DNA from: Prosapia bicincta
Lineage: Eukaryota > Arthropoda > Insecta > Hemiptera > Cercopidae
Length of the DNA stretch: 64,000 nt
Reading direction: 5' to 3'
Assembly: GCA_036971475.1 (NCBI GenBank)
Contig: JBAIZL010000006.1
Span: 95,430,765-95,494,764, forward strand
Shown here: positions 23,301 through 34,500 of the stretch, in pieces
Layout: each line of letters starts with the position of its first letter
How positions within the stretch are numbered: the first letter of the stretch is position 1
Program-made: the position numbers and the translations under genes
Notes under the pieces: model-generated
The model's input: only the letters and a program-made list of their open reading frames with translations
The model's database searches: none
What the model was told of the DNA's origin: nothing

Positions 23301-25202
23301 ATTTTAAACTGAATGGGTTTAATTCATGTAGGATTTATCCCAAGAGAGAAACAATAAACTCAGTAGTCTACATTAAAACTCTACAATGGTAAAGATATGC
23401 TTTTAAAAAATAACTCAGATTGCTGTCTTCAAAAATGGTTTTGATCTACAATAATGCTCATCCTTATGCAAGTGCACGAACACAAGAACTTCAAAAATAT
23501 GAATGGAAATTTTTAGCTACCCTCCTTTTACTTCACAATTTTCATTTATTTCCGATATTTAAGGAATTTTTTTTGAGGAAACAGATGAACAGTGATGAAA
23601 AACTCAAAGAAGTGGTAGGTCATCATTGGCAGCTGAAGAGTATTACATCAACAAACAAAAACTGGTTGTATGCTACAAGTGCCAATTAAAAATATATAAG
23701 GATAACGTAATGCTGAAAATAAAGATTTATATTGATATCTTTTTTTATATTTCCTCCTCTTAGCTCACACTCTCCTGATATTTATCTTGTAAAAATTTTC
23801 AATCGTTAATAAAATACGTTTTTATTTATCCAATCAAGTTCAAATAAATTTCTCAAACCTATAGTGGATGACAATACAGTATTTTTCAAATATTAATTAA
23901 TTAATTTAAATTTGTTAAAATTGATGTTCTGGTTGTATTCAAACTGTGGATCTACATGTTTGATATCCAGCACTCTTAGCACTAAGCTAACTTTCCCACT
24001 ACTAGAAATCGGTTACTGTAAGATGTATATGAAATTACAAGAAAAAAGGTTCCTTCCAATAGTTAAGCATTACAAGAAGAGGGTAGAATGATACATTATA
24101 CACCAACATCAGCTTCATAAATTAGAAGCGAAAAAAAGCCGAATAAAAAGTAACTAAGAAAAATAATAGTCCAACATCATATATTCTAAGAGGAAAATGG
24201 AAAATTGCAAAGAAATTCGCTTTCTATTTGGTCACTTCAAATTGTGATTCTGTTATGTGTATACATATTTATATTAATTGTAATTATAAAATAAATAGTA
24301 ACTAACATAAAATTTTTCTTTGTTGACCTCAGTAGGAATTTATTTTTTAAAATTATTTTTCTATTTTACTTGTTTTTATTCAGTTACAACAAAACCCTCT
24401 GGGCAACCTATACTTTCTGGACCCGTGTATTTTTACTTTTTGCTGGTTAAATTCCAACTGAAATAAAATAATTAATTTAAGTTTATAGAAAAATAATGAG
24501 ATTTTTCATGACCATGACATTAGAAAAAGTATACATGCTGAATTATATGAATTTTAAAATGTAAACCAAATAACAATTTAATTATTTTTTAATCACTTAA
24601 ACAATAGTTTATGACTATCCGAACTTTCGGATAGTCATAAACTATTGTTTAAGTGATTAATAAGATTCACTGAATGTAATGGACTACAAAATTCAAAAAT
24701 GTAATTCTATTTGAAATTTTCAATGTTTATGAAGCAGCTATTTTTAGGTAAACATTTTATGCTTAAATAAACTATTATATGTACATTGAATAGAACATTA
24801 TAGATGAAAATTACTTTAAACATACAAACAATAATTTTCAATATTAAACATTTTGTCTTCCAAACTATCTCATACCTATACAGTTATTTCCTTTATGAAT
24901 AATATATACAGTACTATATCAGATTTCTTATGGATTTTATTTATTTAAATGAAAATACCTTCTCCAGGCTGCAAACAATGAAAACAGAAAATGGAATACC
25001 AACATACACTGGCTTAATAGATGTATTAAGAAAAATTGTGAAAGAAGAAGGCATTACTGCACTTTGGAAAGGTTTTGGCCCTGCAGTCATTCGAACAACA
25101 AAAGCCACTGCTTTATTATTTATCTTCTCTGAACAACTAAATGTGTTATATAGAAAATATGTAATAGGAATGTCTGATCCAAAAAGATTAATAAAGGACT
25201 AA
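13403..25202 (+). CDS. 2-oxoglutarate/malate carrier paralogue B, complete, divergent
   Basis: Six exons join without frame breaks to 325 codons plus stop: 13403-13512, 13592-13828, 15434-15515, 19914-20127, 22152-22251, 24968-25202. All junctions are AG/GT and phases are 2,2,0,1,2, as in paralogue C. The start ATG 13403 gives MYKWSVNVLTEKK, a lysine-rich leader longer than in A or C. Three SLC25 repeats are visible: QPIDLIKIRMQ, TPLDVAVVRMMADG and SPFDICKTRLQ. MADG-LP and KEEG-LW are OGC-typical. Several strongly conserved OGC motifs are altered: RQATYTTTR reads RNGIYSSAR, the NA-QL helix of repeat 2 is lost, and PYY-R-GPHT in repeat 3 reads PAVIRTTKAT. With no stop or frameshift, it is probably functional but changed in substrate or expression. 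Introns 2-5 hold hAT, piggyBac, PLE and mariner copies. It is head-to-head with A and tail-to-tail with C. Confidence 0.92.
14010..14185 (+). repeat. Family-5 element, single copy with decayed hammerhead
   Basis: Plus strand: CTGGTGA (A6 to G), T, GATGAC/GTCATC hairpin, GAAA, then the shared tail TTTTTGTGGTATTGGGATTC and the end ATTGTACCACTGTGCTCTTA. It is the single-copy relative of the array at 4546-5035, in intron 2 of gene B. Confidence 0.6.
14291..14672. mobile_element. hAT-like MITE, 8-bp target duplication
   Basis: Inverted ends CAGAGCCATCCTTGACAAAT-like (from 14291) and CAGAGCCGTCCTTAACGAGT (complement of the end at 14672), flanked by GTCCAGAG and ATCCAGAA (six of eight alike). The left end may carry an extra CAGAG. 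No coding capacity. Confidence 0.6.
15675..17445 (-). pseudogene. piggyBac-like transposase relic (PGBD type)
   Basis: Between two TTAA sites the minus strand keeps a recognisable DDE transposase in several frames. 5' part, about 17047-16562: TEELWSRDGCGLERCWLTMS, HFTFLVRHLRFDSGDTRLAR, VRKIFQMFNNNFKKS. Then TTVDETLF, HPKKSIKYGLKVYAFVYAKT, CRQPE-PFGQSNS, ISATGRNVTSDISFTSFPLI, and about 16085-15960 DESTGDVMKPEIITFYNSTK, VGVDALDQLCATYDVTT. The order matches piggyBac, including the DNWFTSFPL-like block and GGVD-DQLCATY. Stops and frameshifts disable it. Ends start TTAACC at both sides. It sits in intron 3 of gene B, in reverse. Confidence 0.85.
18896..18937 (-). ncRNA. Hammerhead-like ribozyme, family 1
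   Basis: Same layout as 11970-12011. Stem III reads ATGGCCGT, so one pair becomes T-G wobble; the rest is identical. Confidence 0.55.
18981..19022 (+). ncRNA. Hammerhead-like ribozyme, family 1
   Basis: TGAG, TTGACAA, A, GGGA/TCCC, GAAA, ACGGCCGT, C, CTCA: identical to the motif at the right end of PLE lineage 1. Confidence 0.6.
20310..20367. repeat. (TA)n microsatellite with CA-rich lead-in
   Basis: ACACACACACATACACATAT runs into pure TA. It lies just after exon 4 of gene B. Confidence 0.9.
20993..21610. mobile_element. hAT-like MITE with perfect 8-bp target duplication
   Basis: CCTTTCTT flanks both sides (20985-20992, 21611-21618). Inverted ends are CAAGGGCGGTTCCAG and CAAGGACGGTTCCAG. 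618 bp, AT-rich interior, no coding capacity. The right end plus flank (AGTCTATCCT to ATTTTGTTT) is repeated about 66 bp downstream, a later local duplication. Intron 4 of gene B. Confidence 0.8.
22625..22730. repeat. Purine/pyrimidine run and hAT-like end
   Basis: ACGCACGCGCGCGCACACAC at about 22632 is an alternating purine-pyrimidine run; 22685-22722 reads CCCCCCCCCAAAGCAAGTCG then GGATACGCGCCTG, the complement of a typical hAT terminus. Only one end is present. Confidence 0.4.
23085..23690 (+). pseudogene. mariner (SETMAR-like) transposase relic, middle deleted
   Basis: An N-terminal piece, ENPVKCEIHSVIPFLNAHNI then YRKFMEWYQ, matches the helix-turn-helix start of mariner transposases. 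A C-terminal piece, IYNNAHPYASARTQELQKYE, FHLFPIFKEFF, NSDEKLKEVV, matches the DNARPH and DFHLFP-K blocks. The region between them, including the first catalytic Asp, is missing, and frames shift. Intron 5 of gene B. Confidence 0.75.
24590..24705. repeat. Family-6 PLE-end hairpin
   Basis: AATCACTTAAACAATAGTTT and its inverse meet at about 24628 around CCGAACTTTCGG, followed by ATTCACTGAATGTAATGGAC. The same end sequence occurs at 8000-8070, 14820-14895 and 61540-61620. The hammerhead part is not included. Confidence 0.65.
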
Positions 25203-26690
25203 AATATCGTAAATAAAATTATTTATCTTGCAATAAAGTGCTAAAAAAGTCTACAATACAGAAATATAAAAACAATTGCTGATATCCTTAATTTTTAGTT
25301 ATGCTAAGGACGACCAAAGCAGTTTGTTTTCGATATGATTAAAAGACATAATTTATACATAACAATAATCTAAATATAAATAATATATTTATATGTCGAT
25401 GCTGCGATGCTTGTGCACCTGCTACAAGCGAGAGGAACAGTTGTCAAATGAGCTAATGACAAGTCACATGCAAAACATTACCTCTTCCCAATTACATTAT
25501 TTATTAAAAACAAACTTATCCACTTGCGCCCCATTCAGATTATTATAAAATCTGAATTAAATATTTTTATATTTAATACAGATTGAAACTGGGCAAACAT
25601 TTCTTATCTGACTAATTCTGGCAATAGTTTGATCAGAAAATGACTACCACTGAAGTATTGCAAAGTTAAACTTCTATAAAACTTATGCTTCGTTTTGTTC
25701 CTCGTATCTCATCCATGCAACCACAATGTTGTACAGTAAAGTGTGGCACATACAGTTAGTGTATGAGTAGATGCACTCACTATGTATCAGAAGATAATGT
25801 GTGTATGTATTTCTAACCCTTTTTATCTAACAAAAATTCAAATATTATTAAACTAAAATTTGATTTTTTTTGTAATTATATCCATCAAGATTTGTAAAAA
25901 AAGCTGAAACAAAATTTGTCATGGATTTTTGTTATTTTTACACTTTTAAATTGAAATTTACAAAAATTCTTTCTTACTTATATACTGACACTTACATAAT
26001 ACAATGAATAAATCAGTATATTTTAATTCTAGACTCTTCAAATGTGTTGTGCCACTGAACTCACATCTATTTAGCAGTGACAGCTAATAGTTTTCACAAC
26101 TTTTTCCAATTCTATATTTTAAAATTGAACTTCAAAAAACCCTTTTATAGTGCTTTACTTACATAATACAACTAAAGTATTACAGCTTTAAAGTCCCCAG
26201 CTATTATATTTTGAAATGTATATGTTGATTATTAATCAACTGTGGACATCTTATTTTATGCAGATAAATTTCATCTACTGGGGGTACTAAAATGGGTAAA
26301 CACACAGGCCTATAGGTTTTTTTACAGATGAAAGATTGCCATACGGTCCTAAATGAAAAAAACAAGGGGCAAATCAGCCTCTTAAACAGTTAAGATGAAG
26401 TGCATAGTCTAGGTCTAAACTCACAGCTGTACTGAAATTGGATCGCTATAATTCCAACATACATTCAGGTGACACATATGTAGCCTTGACTCAGAGTTGT
26501 CTAACTTTGCTATTAGAATCTGACTAATAACATGTGCTATAGGTAAGAAAGGTCTGACACAGTTCATAACACATTTTAAAATTCTTGCCTATCTCACATA
26601 AACCCTTTTTTTAATTACTCCTATTAGCTCACACACAAATTTAATACAAACATTAATAAAATACGTTTTTTAAAATAAAAACACGGTTGA
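25203..26690. other. Intergenic, nothing recognised (genes B and C, tail to tail)
   Basis: AT-rich. The 3' flank of gene B has AATAAA at 25212. Otherwise I see no coding, repeat or structural signal. Confidence 0.5.
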
Positions 26691-28092
26691 TGCGCGAGTC
26701 AAAGAAATCGATTTATCAGGAATTTGACAACTAAATTGTCGCCCTCATTCAGGCCTACAAGTATAACAGACAGAATTAACATCTGTCATAAAAATTCACA
26801 ACAAAACTAACATAAAATCAAAACATTACAATAAGTTATTAATACTAATAAATTAAAACAACACAAATAAATTGTATAATTAAAAAACACACTATAAAAC
26901 GTGATAGTTCATGATAATAAAAGCTATAAACAATTAATTAAAAAGTGTCAACAAATTCCCAAACATATAACAGTAATACAACCTGTAAAATTATATTATT
27001 ACTAAACATCTGGTGCATCAACAACTAGAACCCTCAAGAGTATTTAAGCTTTATGACTAAAGGATTATAAATACTGGTCAATTTATTAGTCATCCTTAAC
27101 ATTAATAGAATATTTTCCATTTTTATACGGAGCATTTCAGACAAAATTTGTTACCTCCAATTACTTTCCGTGTCCAAAATTCTAAGATTATGGAAATTAA
27201 ACGAATGATTATGATCATTGAGGTAATCGTAAATTACCGAGGAGAGATGAATACCTTCTTTTTTCTGTTTATGTCCTAAAAGACGAATATGTAATTCACG
27301 TTTAGTTTCCCCAACATAGGAAGCACCACAAACATTACAATTAATCCTATATACAACATTATTCCTATTCAAAACATCAGTCTTATCCTTACCTCTTTTA
27401 ACAATACCAGACAAATTATACTCCCCTGAAACCCTGATAACATTATATCTTCTTAGCTTTTTAGAAACCTTCTCAAAGAAACCCTTCACATAAGGAGGCC
27501 TAACACAGGTGTTAAACTCATCACCTTTACCTCCGACACTGTCAGAGAACAGAAACGAGTTAAGTTTTGAAAATATTCTTTTATTATTATGAAATTTAAT
27601 AAATCGATAAGGATAACCATCAAGCAATAAATATTCTTGTACAAGTTTCAAATTTCTGTGAAGAAAGAAAGGATGTGATAAGTAAAGAATTTTATCAACA
27701 AGAGAGTATACCATTTCACGTTTCTATAAAATCAGATGATCTGAGTTAAAATAAAGAAATCTGGCCAAAAAAGTAGGTTTATGAGACCAGTCTGTGATGA
27801 GTTTACCATCCCGTTTAATAATCCGCAGTTCCAAAAAATTAAGTTTATTTGCACTTATAATTTCACAAATAAACTGAAGACTTTCATCGTAACTATTAAA
27901 TTCGTCAAGTAATTCCTGTACTTTAGCAATAGGAACAATAGCGTATACATCGTCTACATAACGCCTAAAATAAATTGGTTTAAAACTTAAATTAGCCATA
28001 CAAACCTGCTCAAGATTGTCTAGAACAATATCAGTAAATTTGGGGGATACTGGACTACCCATAGGGGTGCCATAATTTTAACTCAGATCATC
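26690..28092 (-). mobile_element. Penelope-like element, lineage 2, truncated, with short inverted second arm
   Basis: Holds the coding relic at 27086-28075 and a 3' tail to about 26690. At the 5' truncation (28075) the plus strand begins ATTTTAACTCAGATCATC, an inverted 18-bp copy of an internal stretch (27735-27752), and reads on as FNSDHPMSQ, the expected PLE sequence. So this copy too is joined head to head to an opposite arm, here very short. Confidence 0.7.
27086..28075 (-). pseudogene. PLE lineage 2 ORF: reverse transcriptase palm and GIY-YIG endonuclease
   Basis: One reading frame runs from GTPMGSPVSPKFTDIVLDNL through the catalytic FRRYVDDVYAIV, LNFLELRI and the connector SLVDKILYLSHPFF to the nuclease NNVVYRINCNVCGASYVGET and SFNFHNLRILDTESNW, ending in SINVKDD. 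Only two in-frame stops interrupt it: TAG at 27724-27726 and TAA just after ESNWR (near 27150). There is no frameshift, so the copy is fairly young. The N-terminal half of the reverse transcriptase is absent. Protein and end sequences differ from the other PLE lineages here. Confidence 0.87.
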
Positions 28093-28541
28093 CGATGTCA
28101 CAAATTCTGGGGTGCTTCGGGAACTACGCCAACTCTCCAATACCAAGAAATGAATTTCTCTTTTTTCTTGGAGAAAGACGGATATGAATTTTTTCGCTCA
28201 TTTGGTTGTCATCGAAACCTCCAATGTACAACCTTAAACTGTTGCTATAGTTACCACAAAATATCATAAATAGTGCTCTAGGGTTAAAAATTAAAGAAAC
28301 AAACAAAATAAACAAACAAACTGGAAATAAGCAATAACATTTTTCGTTCTTGACCTCAGTAGGAATTTACTTAAAAAACATTTTTTATATTACTTGTTAT
28401 ATATTCATTGAGGAAGAAACATACTGCTTAAACTAGTAAATACAGTATTTAATTTTATATTTGAACTGCATTATAGAAATATAGTATATTTACATAATTT
28501 AAACTAAATAAACTTATTCAAATTTTATTCAATACTGATCG

Positions 28542-31500
28542 TTATAATCCTTTCGGGTTTTTATTCTTTAAAACATAAAGTGAATAATAATATGTTAAGT
28601 TTTCTGAAAATATTAGAATCAATGTAGTGTGAGGCCCCATTCGAAGATAATATGGTGCGAAACCTTTCCACAAACCTACAATTCCTTCTTTGCGTACTGT
28701 TTTCCTCCAAACATCGAAAAGCCCAGAATACAGTGGCTTTCCATCTGTTGTCTTCATTGACTGAATCCTGTAAGAAAAAGCTGTATATAAAAGTGATAAT
28801 TGTAATTCCTAATAGTTTTCATAGAATCTATATGTTTACAAAAGGGCTTCTAAACACTAAAATACCAATCGGATGTAAATGGTTTAGACATATTAATTGG
28901 TATTACAAAAAAAAACTTGTTCAAAACGTTTTTCAGCTGCAGTAGAATTTTTTGTTTGTTTTTTTTTTTTATTGTAATCACTAAAGAATATTATATTCAA
29001 AATAAAGCCCCAAAACTAAAAGTATTGGTGTTTTTCTGTTACTTTATCAAAACCTTTGTATTACACTTTTGCTGTTAGAAGCACTGATTTGAACTTTATT
29101 GAACTAACATTCTAAATTGATAAATTAGCTCTAAACAATATCTCACATGATTTAGAAATAATTGTATTTTTAAATAGGTGAATAATAACTCATAAACATT
29201 AACATTTCTTGTCAGCCCAAACGGGTTTCACAAGATTTTACAATTACTTACTTATTGATATTACTATGCAAAAAAACCACTAATTACTGATATTTTTCAG
29301 CAGATGTGTTCACAATAATCAGTGCTTTGTTTAATGCTGTGAGTCACTGATAAGACTGTTGTAATATTGTAAATCTGTGGTGTTTTTGTGTTCTATGATG
29401 TGTCTGTTCATAGACTGGCTGTTAATTACATATTCAAACATACTGTTTAATTGTGAGTGCGCTTTATTATTTGAAATGTGTTGTGGTAGGTTTTAGTTGT
29501 GTGTTGTAGTTTAAAAGACGCCAAAAAGTCAACTGAATAATCTAGATCAGTTTCAATATGGAACTATTTTTGAATATGAACGTATTACAATTACAATTTT
29601 CAAGATCTTGTAATTTGTTGAGTGATAATAAAACATAAGCAAATACTCATACATGAATAAAAGTGAGTGCACAGTCTAGCAGAAATATGTAACAATTCAA
29701 TACAAAATGGTAGAAAATACAACAAAAAGGAATATTTGTTATAATTTAGGCGATTTTTTAAAAATTTGTCTATAACCAATCTAATAATTTACATATTAAA
29801 CTATAGCTTTAATTGAATACCTTGTCTTGGCTAAATCTAATGGATTAGATAGAACAGTATATATAAGCCCTGAAATTAAACTGCAAAGGAAGTGGCAGAA
29901 TGTCTTGTCTTCGAGGTATTCTGGAAAAGTTACAAAATACCAGAGATTGAATAGTTTATTGACTATAAATATCAAAAACTTCAGCAAAAACTTACTTAAA
30001 GTGTAATTTGTACAAATATTAGTACATTTTATTAATAATATTCTTACATTTAAAATATATAAAAAAGAAAAAAAGAAGTATTATCTTTCATATCCCACCA
30101 ATAAGAGGAAAAAAATAATAAACTTGAATAATTAAGAATCCATGAATTTGAAAAGACACGTCTTTTTTGTAGTTCAAGGTGCTTGCAAGACGGAACAAGA
30201 TTGAGAACTCCCTACCGCTCAAAGACCAGGTTTATCTGACCCATTTTGTACATATTTTTACCATTTCCTTTTGCCATCGATGTCATTCACCCCTTGCTGA
30301 GCAACTTCTTGCTCCATGGTGTACGTTTTCTTGAAAGAGCCTGTTATGACAGGCCTAGTAGCGACGTATAATAACAAAACGGCGTCCATATAGCAGCGAT
30401 GTAGTTAATTATGCATCGGTAGACTATCGTTGTTTGGTTTTACATTGCTTTTGTGAATTGTATGCTGGTGAAAGTAGTCTAAAGTCACAACAATTACAAC
30501 GTTACTGTTAGCCAATCATTAATGTCAGATTTCGGTTACTGAGAGCAAAATGGTAAATTCTCATTATTATTTACCAAAATAAAAAATTCATCAATTTTTT
30601 TAAGACTGATAAAACTTACTTCCAAAACTTTACAAACTTACAGACTCTTAAAAACTTACATTTTACAATGTTCATAGAAAAATATGCCTGTTTATGTTTT
30701 AAGTAAAACAGCTTTATTAAATAGAAAATAAAAGCATTAGAGTATTAAAAGTTTATAAATTGCAGAGAGTTTATTAATAAAATTATTAATTTTGTTTATT
30801 TTCAGAAAATAATAACAAAAACAACAATGCTTGAAATTATATTTAACAAATACAAAATTAATTTACAATAACTTAAATTTAAGGGTGAATTAAGTAGCTG
30901 CTGCCGCAGCCACATGTGAATTTCCTCAACGCCACATAATCCTTAGCATTTGTTGATTCCATCTTCTACTAGTGAGCTACTAGCAATCACTAAACACTTT
31001 TAAATGTTTTAAACTTGCCTATAGTAACACTTACTTTGCTTGTTAGTAAGTGCAGAACACTTTAGAGATGTGCAGGAACACATCTCCCGAAACGGCCGTC
31101 CTCAACAAGCAAAGTAAGTGCTACTATAGGCAAGTTTAAAACATTTAAAAGTGTTTAGTAATCCTTAGCTTCTCCTCTGGTCTGTTCTTCTTTTGGTTCA
31201 ATGATTCATTCCTCCAATTTTTTTGTTCTTTAGTCTTGGATAACTCTGGGCTAAGTATAATTATGCATAAAAAGTACAATATTTATATTTATTGTATATA
31301 AGTACAATATTATCACAATCATTTACAGCTAAACTAAATACTAAAGTAGGCCCATCCAGAGAGGGGAAATTTCCAGGGTCTCGGACTCCAGAGGGCCTCT
31401 GCAGGCCCGACCAGGTAGGTGTTTTTTTTTTAATAATTACTCGTGTGGCGATATCCATAAAATAGATTAAAACAATTGAGATCTGGAATAACAACTCTCG

Positions 31501-34500
31501 TGATGGTGGCTGATTTCGCCCAAAATGACAATTTTAGTGATATTATTGCAGGCTTTGCCCACAAAAAAGCTAGAAAAGTAATGGTTTATCAAAATTAGTT
31601 TTATGTTAAATTTATTTCAGTACTTTAACAATATTATGTTGATTGTAAAATAATTAAATTATTTCACTTCATAACAAATGTGGTTTTATTTTAATAATGT
31701 AACAATAATTTATTTATAATAGAGTTATATAGGCCTATGTTGGTAATAATGAAAGGGCCCATACTCATGTCTGCCCAGGGGCCCAAAATGTCTCTGGACG
31801 GGCCTATACTAAAGTGTCGACCTAATAATAAAAAAAGTATTTAACAATTTTGAAATTTAAATTTATTTTGAAACTTTAAGGCGACTAAATGTGAGTTGTG
31901 TGGAATATTTTAGTCTCCTTTGATATATGAAACCTGTATACCAACATCCCCATTCCAGAAACCATCAACATTCTGAAAAACATGCTTATAGACACAAACA
32001 CAGATTGATGAAATCAATAACCTAACAAAATTAATCACATCACAAAATTACTCTATCTATATTGACACTTTCTACTACCAAAAAGATGACCTACCTATAG
32101 GATCCCTATAGCTAGCATCTTGGCGGAAATATTCATATTCCACATTGAACAAACCCACATTTTACTTAGCAATAAATACTCAGATATCATTTACTGGTAT
32201 AGGTATCTCAAAGATATTATCACATTATACAAAAAGAATAAATGGCAAGCACAAATATTTTTAAAACATCTTAATTTCATATACTCAAAACTAACATACT
32301 CCATTAAAACAGAACAAAACAACGCCCTTAATTTCTTGGACCTTACAATTATATATACAGACAAGGAAATATATAAATTCAACATATACTGAAAACCCAC
32401 CAATATTACCATTCACAACCATTCAAACCACCCACACCAACATAAACTAGCTGCTTACAATCCCATTATATATTGCCTATTAAACATACAAGGAGAGTTA
32501 GCCCTGTCCATTTGAGCCACAATTTTTTGTATCTCTAAATGCTAAGAAAATTTCATCTCATTAACATAAATCTATTACCATAATTCATATTCTTCAAATG
32601 CCCTTACCAAGCAACTTATGAATCATTTAATTATTTACCATTTTTTATAAAGAACTGTTTTGCCTGAGTGTATGAAACGAGTTGTGAAGCATTGCCTACC
32701 ATAGCACGAGTAGCACTAGGCATTAAACCTCTCCATAGCGTCAAGATTCCTTCTTCTTTTACAATTCTGAACATAGCATTTCCAACATGAGTATAATTTC
32801 GCCTCTGTGAATGTGGTAACCTCCCATCAGCTAACATTCGAACTAGAGCTATCTGCAAAAAGTGATGATTTAAAAAAATCAATAAGCTTTAGTACAAAAA
32901 CAATCACATCCTAAAAGAAATACAAAAATCTCTACATAGAAATATTATAACAGAACTGTAACTGTATAAAACAATTTATATTTCACTTTGATGTATTGTA
33001 AATAAAAAATTATGTTCTCAATACTTTGAGATTTTGTTGGACAAAGATAAATAAGATTTGAACTTATTTATAAGTGTGTTGCCTCAAAAATAAGTTACCC
33101 TTTTTAAAAAAAAATATTATTTTATATAAACATATATTTTGAAAAGTACATTAAAACCCTATTTCTTTACATAATTGCCTTTTTATTCGATACATTTTTA
33201 GTATTGTGATAAACGTTTTTTTCAATCCAGCATCATACCAGTCTACCAGCATATCGATTAGCCATCTTTAAACGTCTTACTTCAAACCACCCTCCTTTGC
33301 CAAGCGTTTTCCTCCAAGATGTGTAAGTCCCATAAACAAGTGGAAGTCATTTAATGCAAGGTCAGAGGAATGAACCAGATGTCCGAAAACATCCTATCGA
33401 AACTCCTCAAGAAGGCCTTGTTTGTCAGATTTGAAAGATACAAATAGTCATAAGAACATTTATGGCTTATTTCCACATTTAGAGACAGTTGATAAATGAT
33501 TTCATCAAGCGTTAGGCGGCGATCGGTGTTAATGGCCCGTCGAACATTTTTGACAACAGTCGAAGCGCGGGAAGTGGAGGGGAGGCCACTTAAAAAGCGA
33601 ATAGCATCATAAACTTTGCAATTGGTGGTAGGAGCAAGTGTAACTTCCATAGTGGCTAAAGTCTTAGTGTTTGCTTGATGGACGCATGTGCATTGGAATT
33701 TTACAGTGCTGCTATATACCCAGACGCAAATTCTCTACAACTACCAGACATTCCCACCTAACTTTCGGATTTAAAAAATAGTATAACTTACTTATGACAT
33801 CCCTAGTGTTTCAATTGAATTTTTCTTTATTATCATTTTTATATCAGTTTCTTTACTATCTAAGATTAGTAAAGTATACACAAGTTTACATAAGATATGA
33901 TTTTTATAGTAACATGAGTAATAATGTTTTAACTTGACAATATCAAATTTGTCACAAATGTGGCATGAATGTGCATTATATGAAGAGCCTACATAAAGAG
34001 TAGAGGTAAGGAGGAAGAAGTGGTATAGATATAAAAATACTTTACAAAAAAGTCGTTTGTATTTCAGGTAAGTAATACTAGATGATTTTCCTACTTCAAA
34101 TATCAAGGGACTAAGAATACACTTTTTTACTCCTATAGTTATCCCATCTCCTATAATAACTTCTCTCTATCCTACTAAGGTGTGAGATACAGAAAACCAA
34201 CCTTTTTCAATGTAAAACCATAACTATCATTTCCTGCTACAGAAACTATCCAATGGTACCACAGAACCAGTTTAGTTAACACTAAGTGATATAATACAAT
34301 CTTCCATGTATTTACATTGTTCATTTATAAATATTGCATTTTTCCAGATAAATGACCTATTTCGTTTCAAAACACTTTTAATTGGTTGTGTTTATCTATT
34401 TAATTGGATTGTTCATTAATTGTAAAATCATTTAAAATTTCAGTATGTAAGTCAATACGCTTTACTTTTATGTCTAAATAAACATCATCAGTGATTTAAA

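Noticed and set aside
30170..30560. GC-richer block possibly coding or SINE-like
   Set aside because: No internal RNA polymerase III boxes, coding frame or repeat partner could be recognised.
33792..34106. 104-codon minus frame
   Set aside because: AT-driven, Ile/Lys/Tyr/Ser-rich and without domain signal; falls in an intron of gene C.
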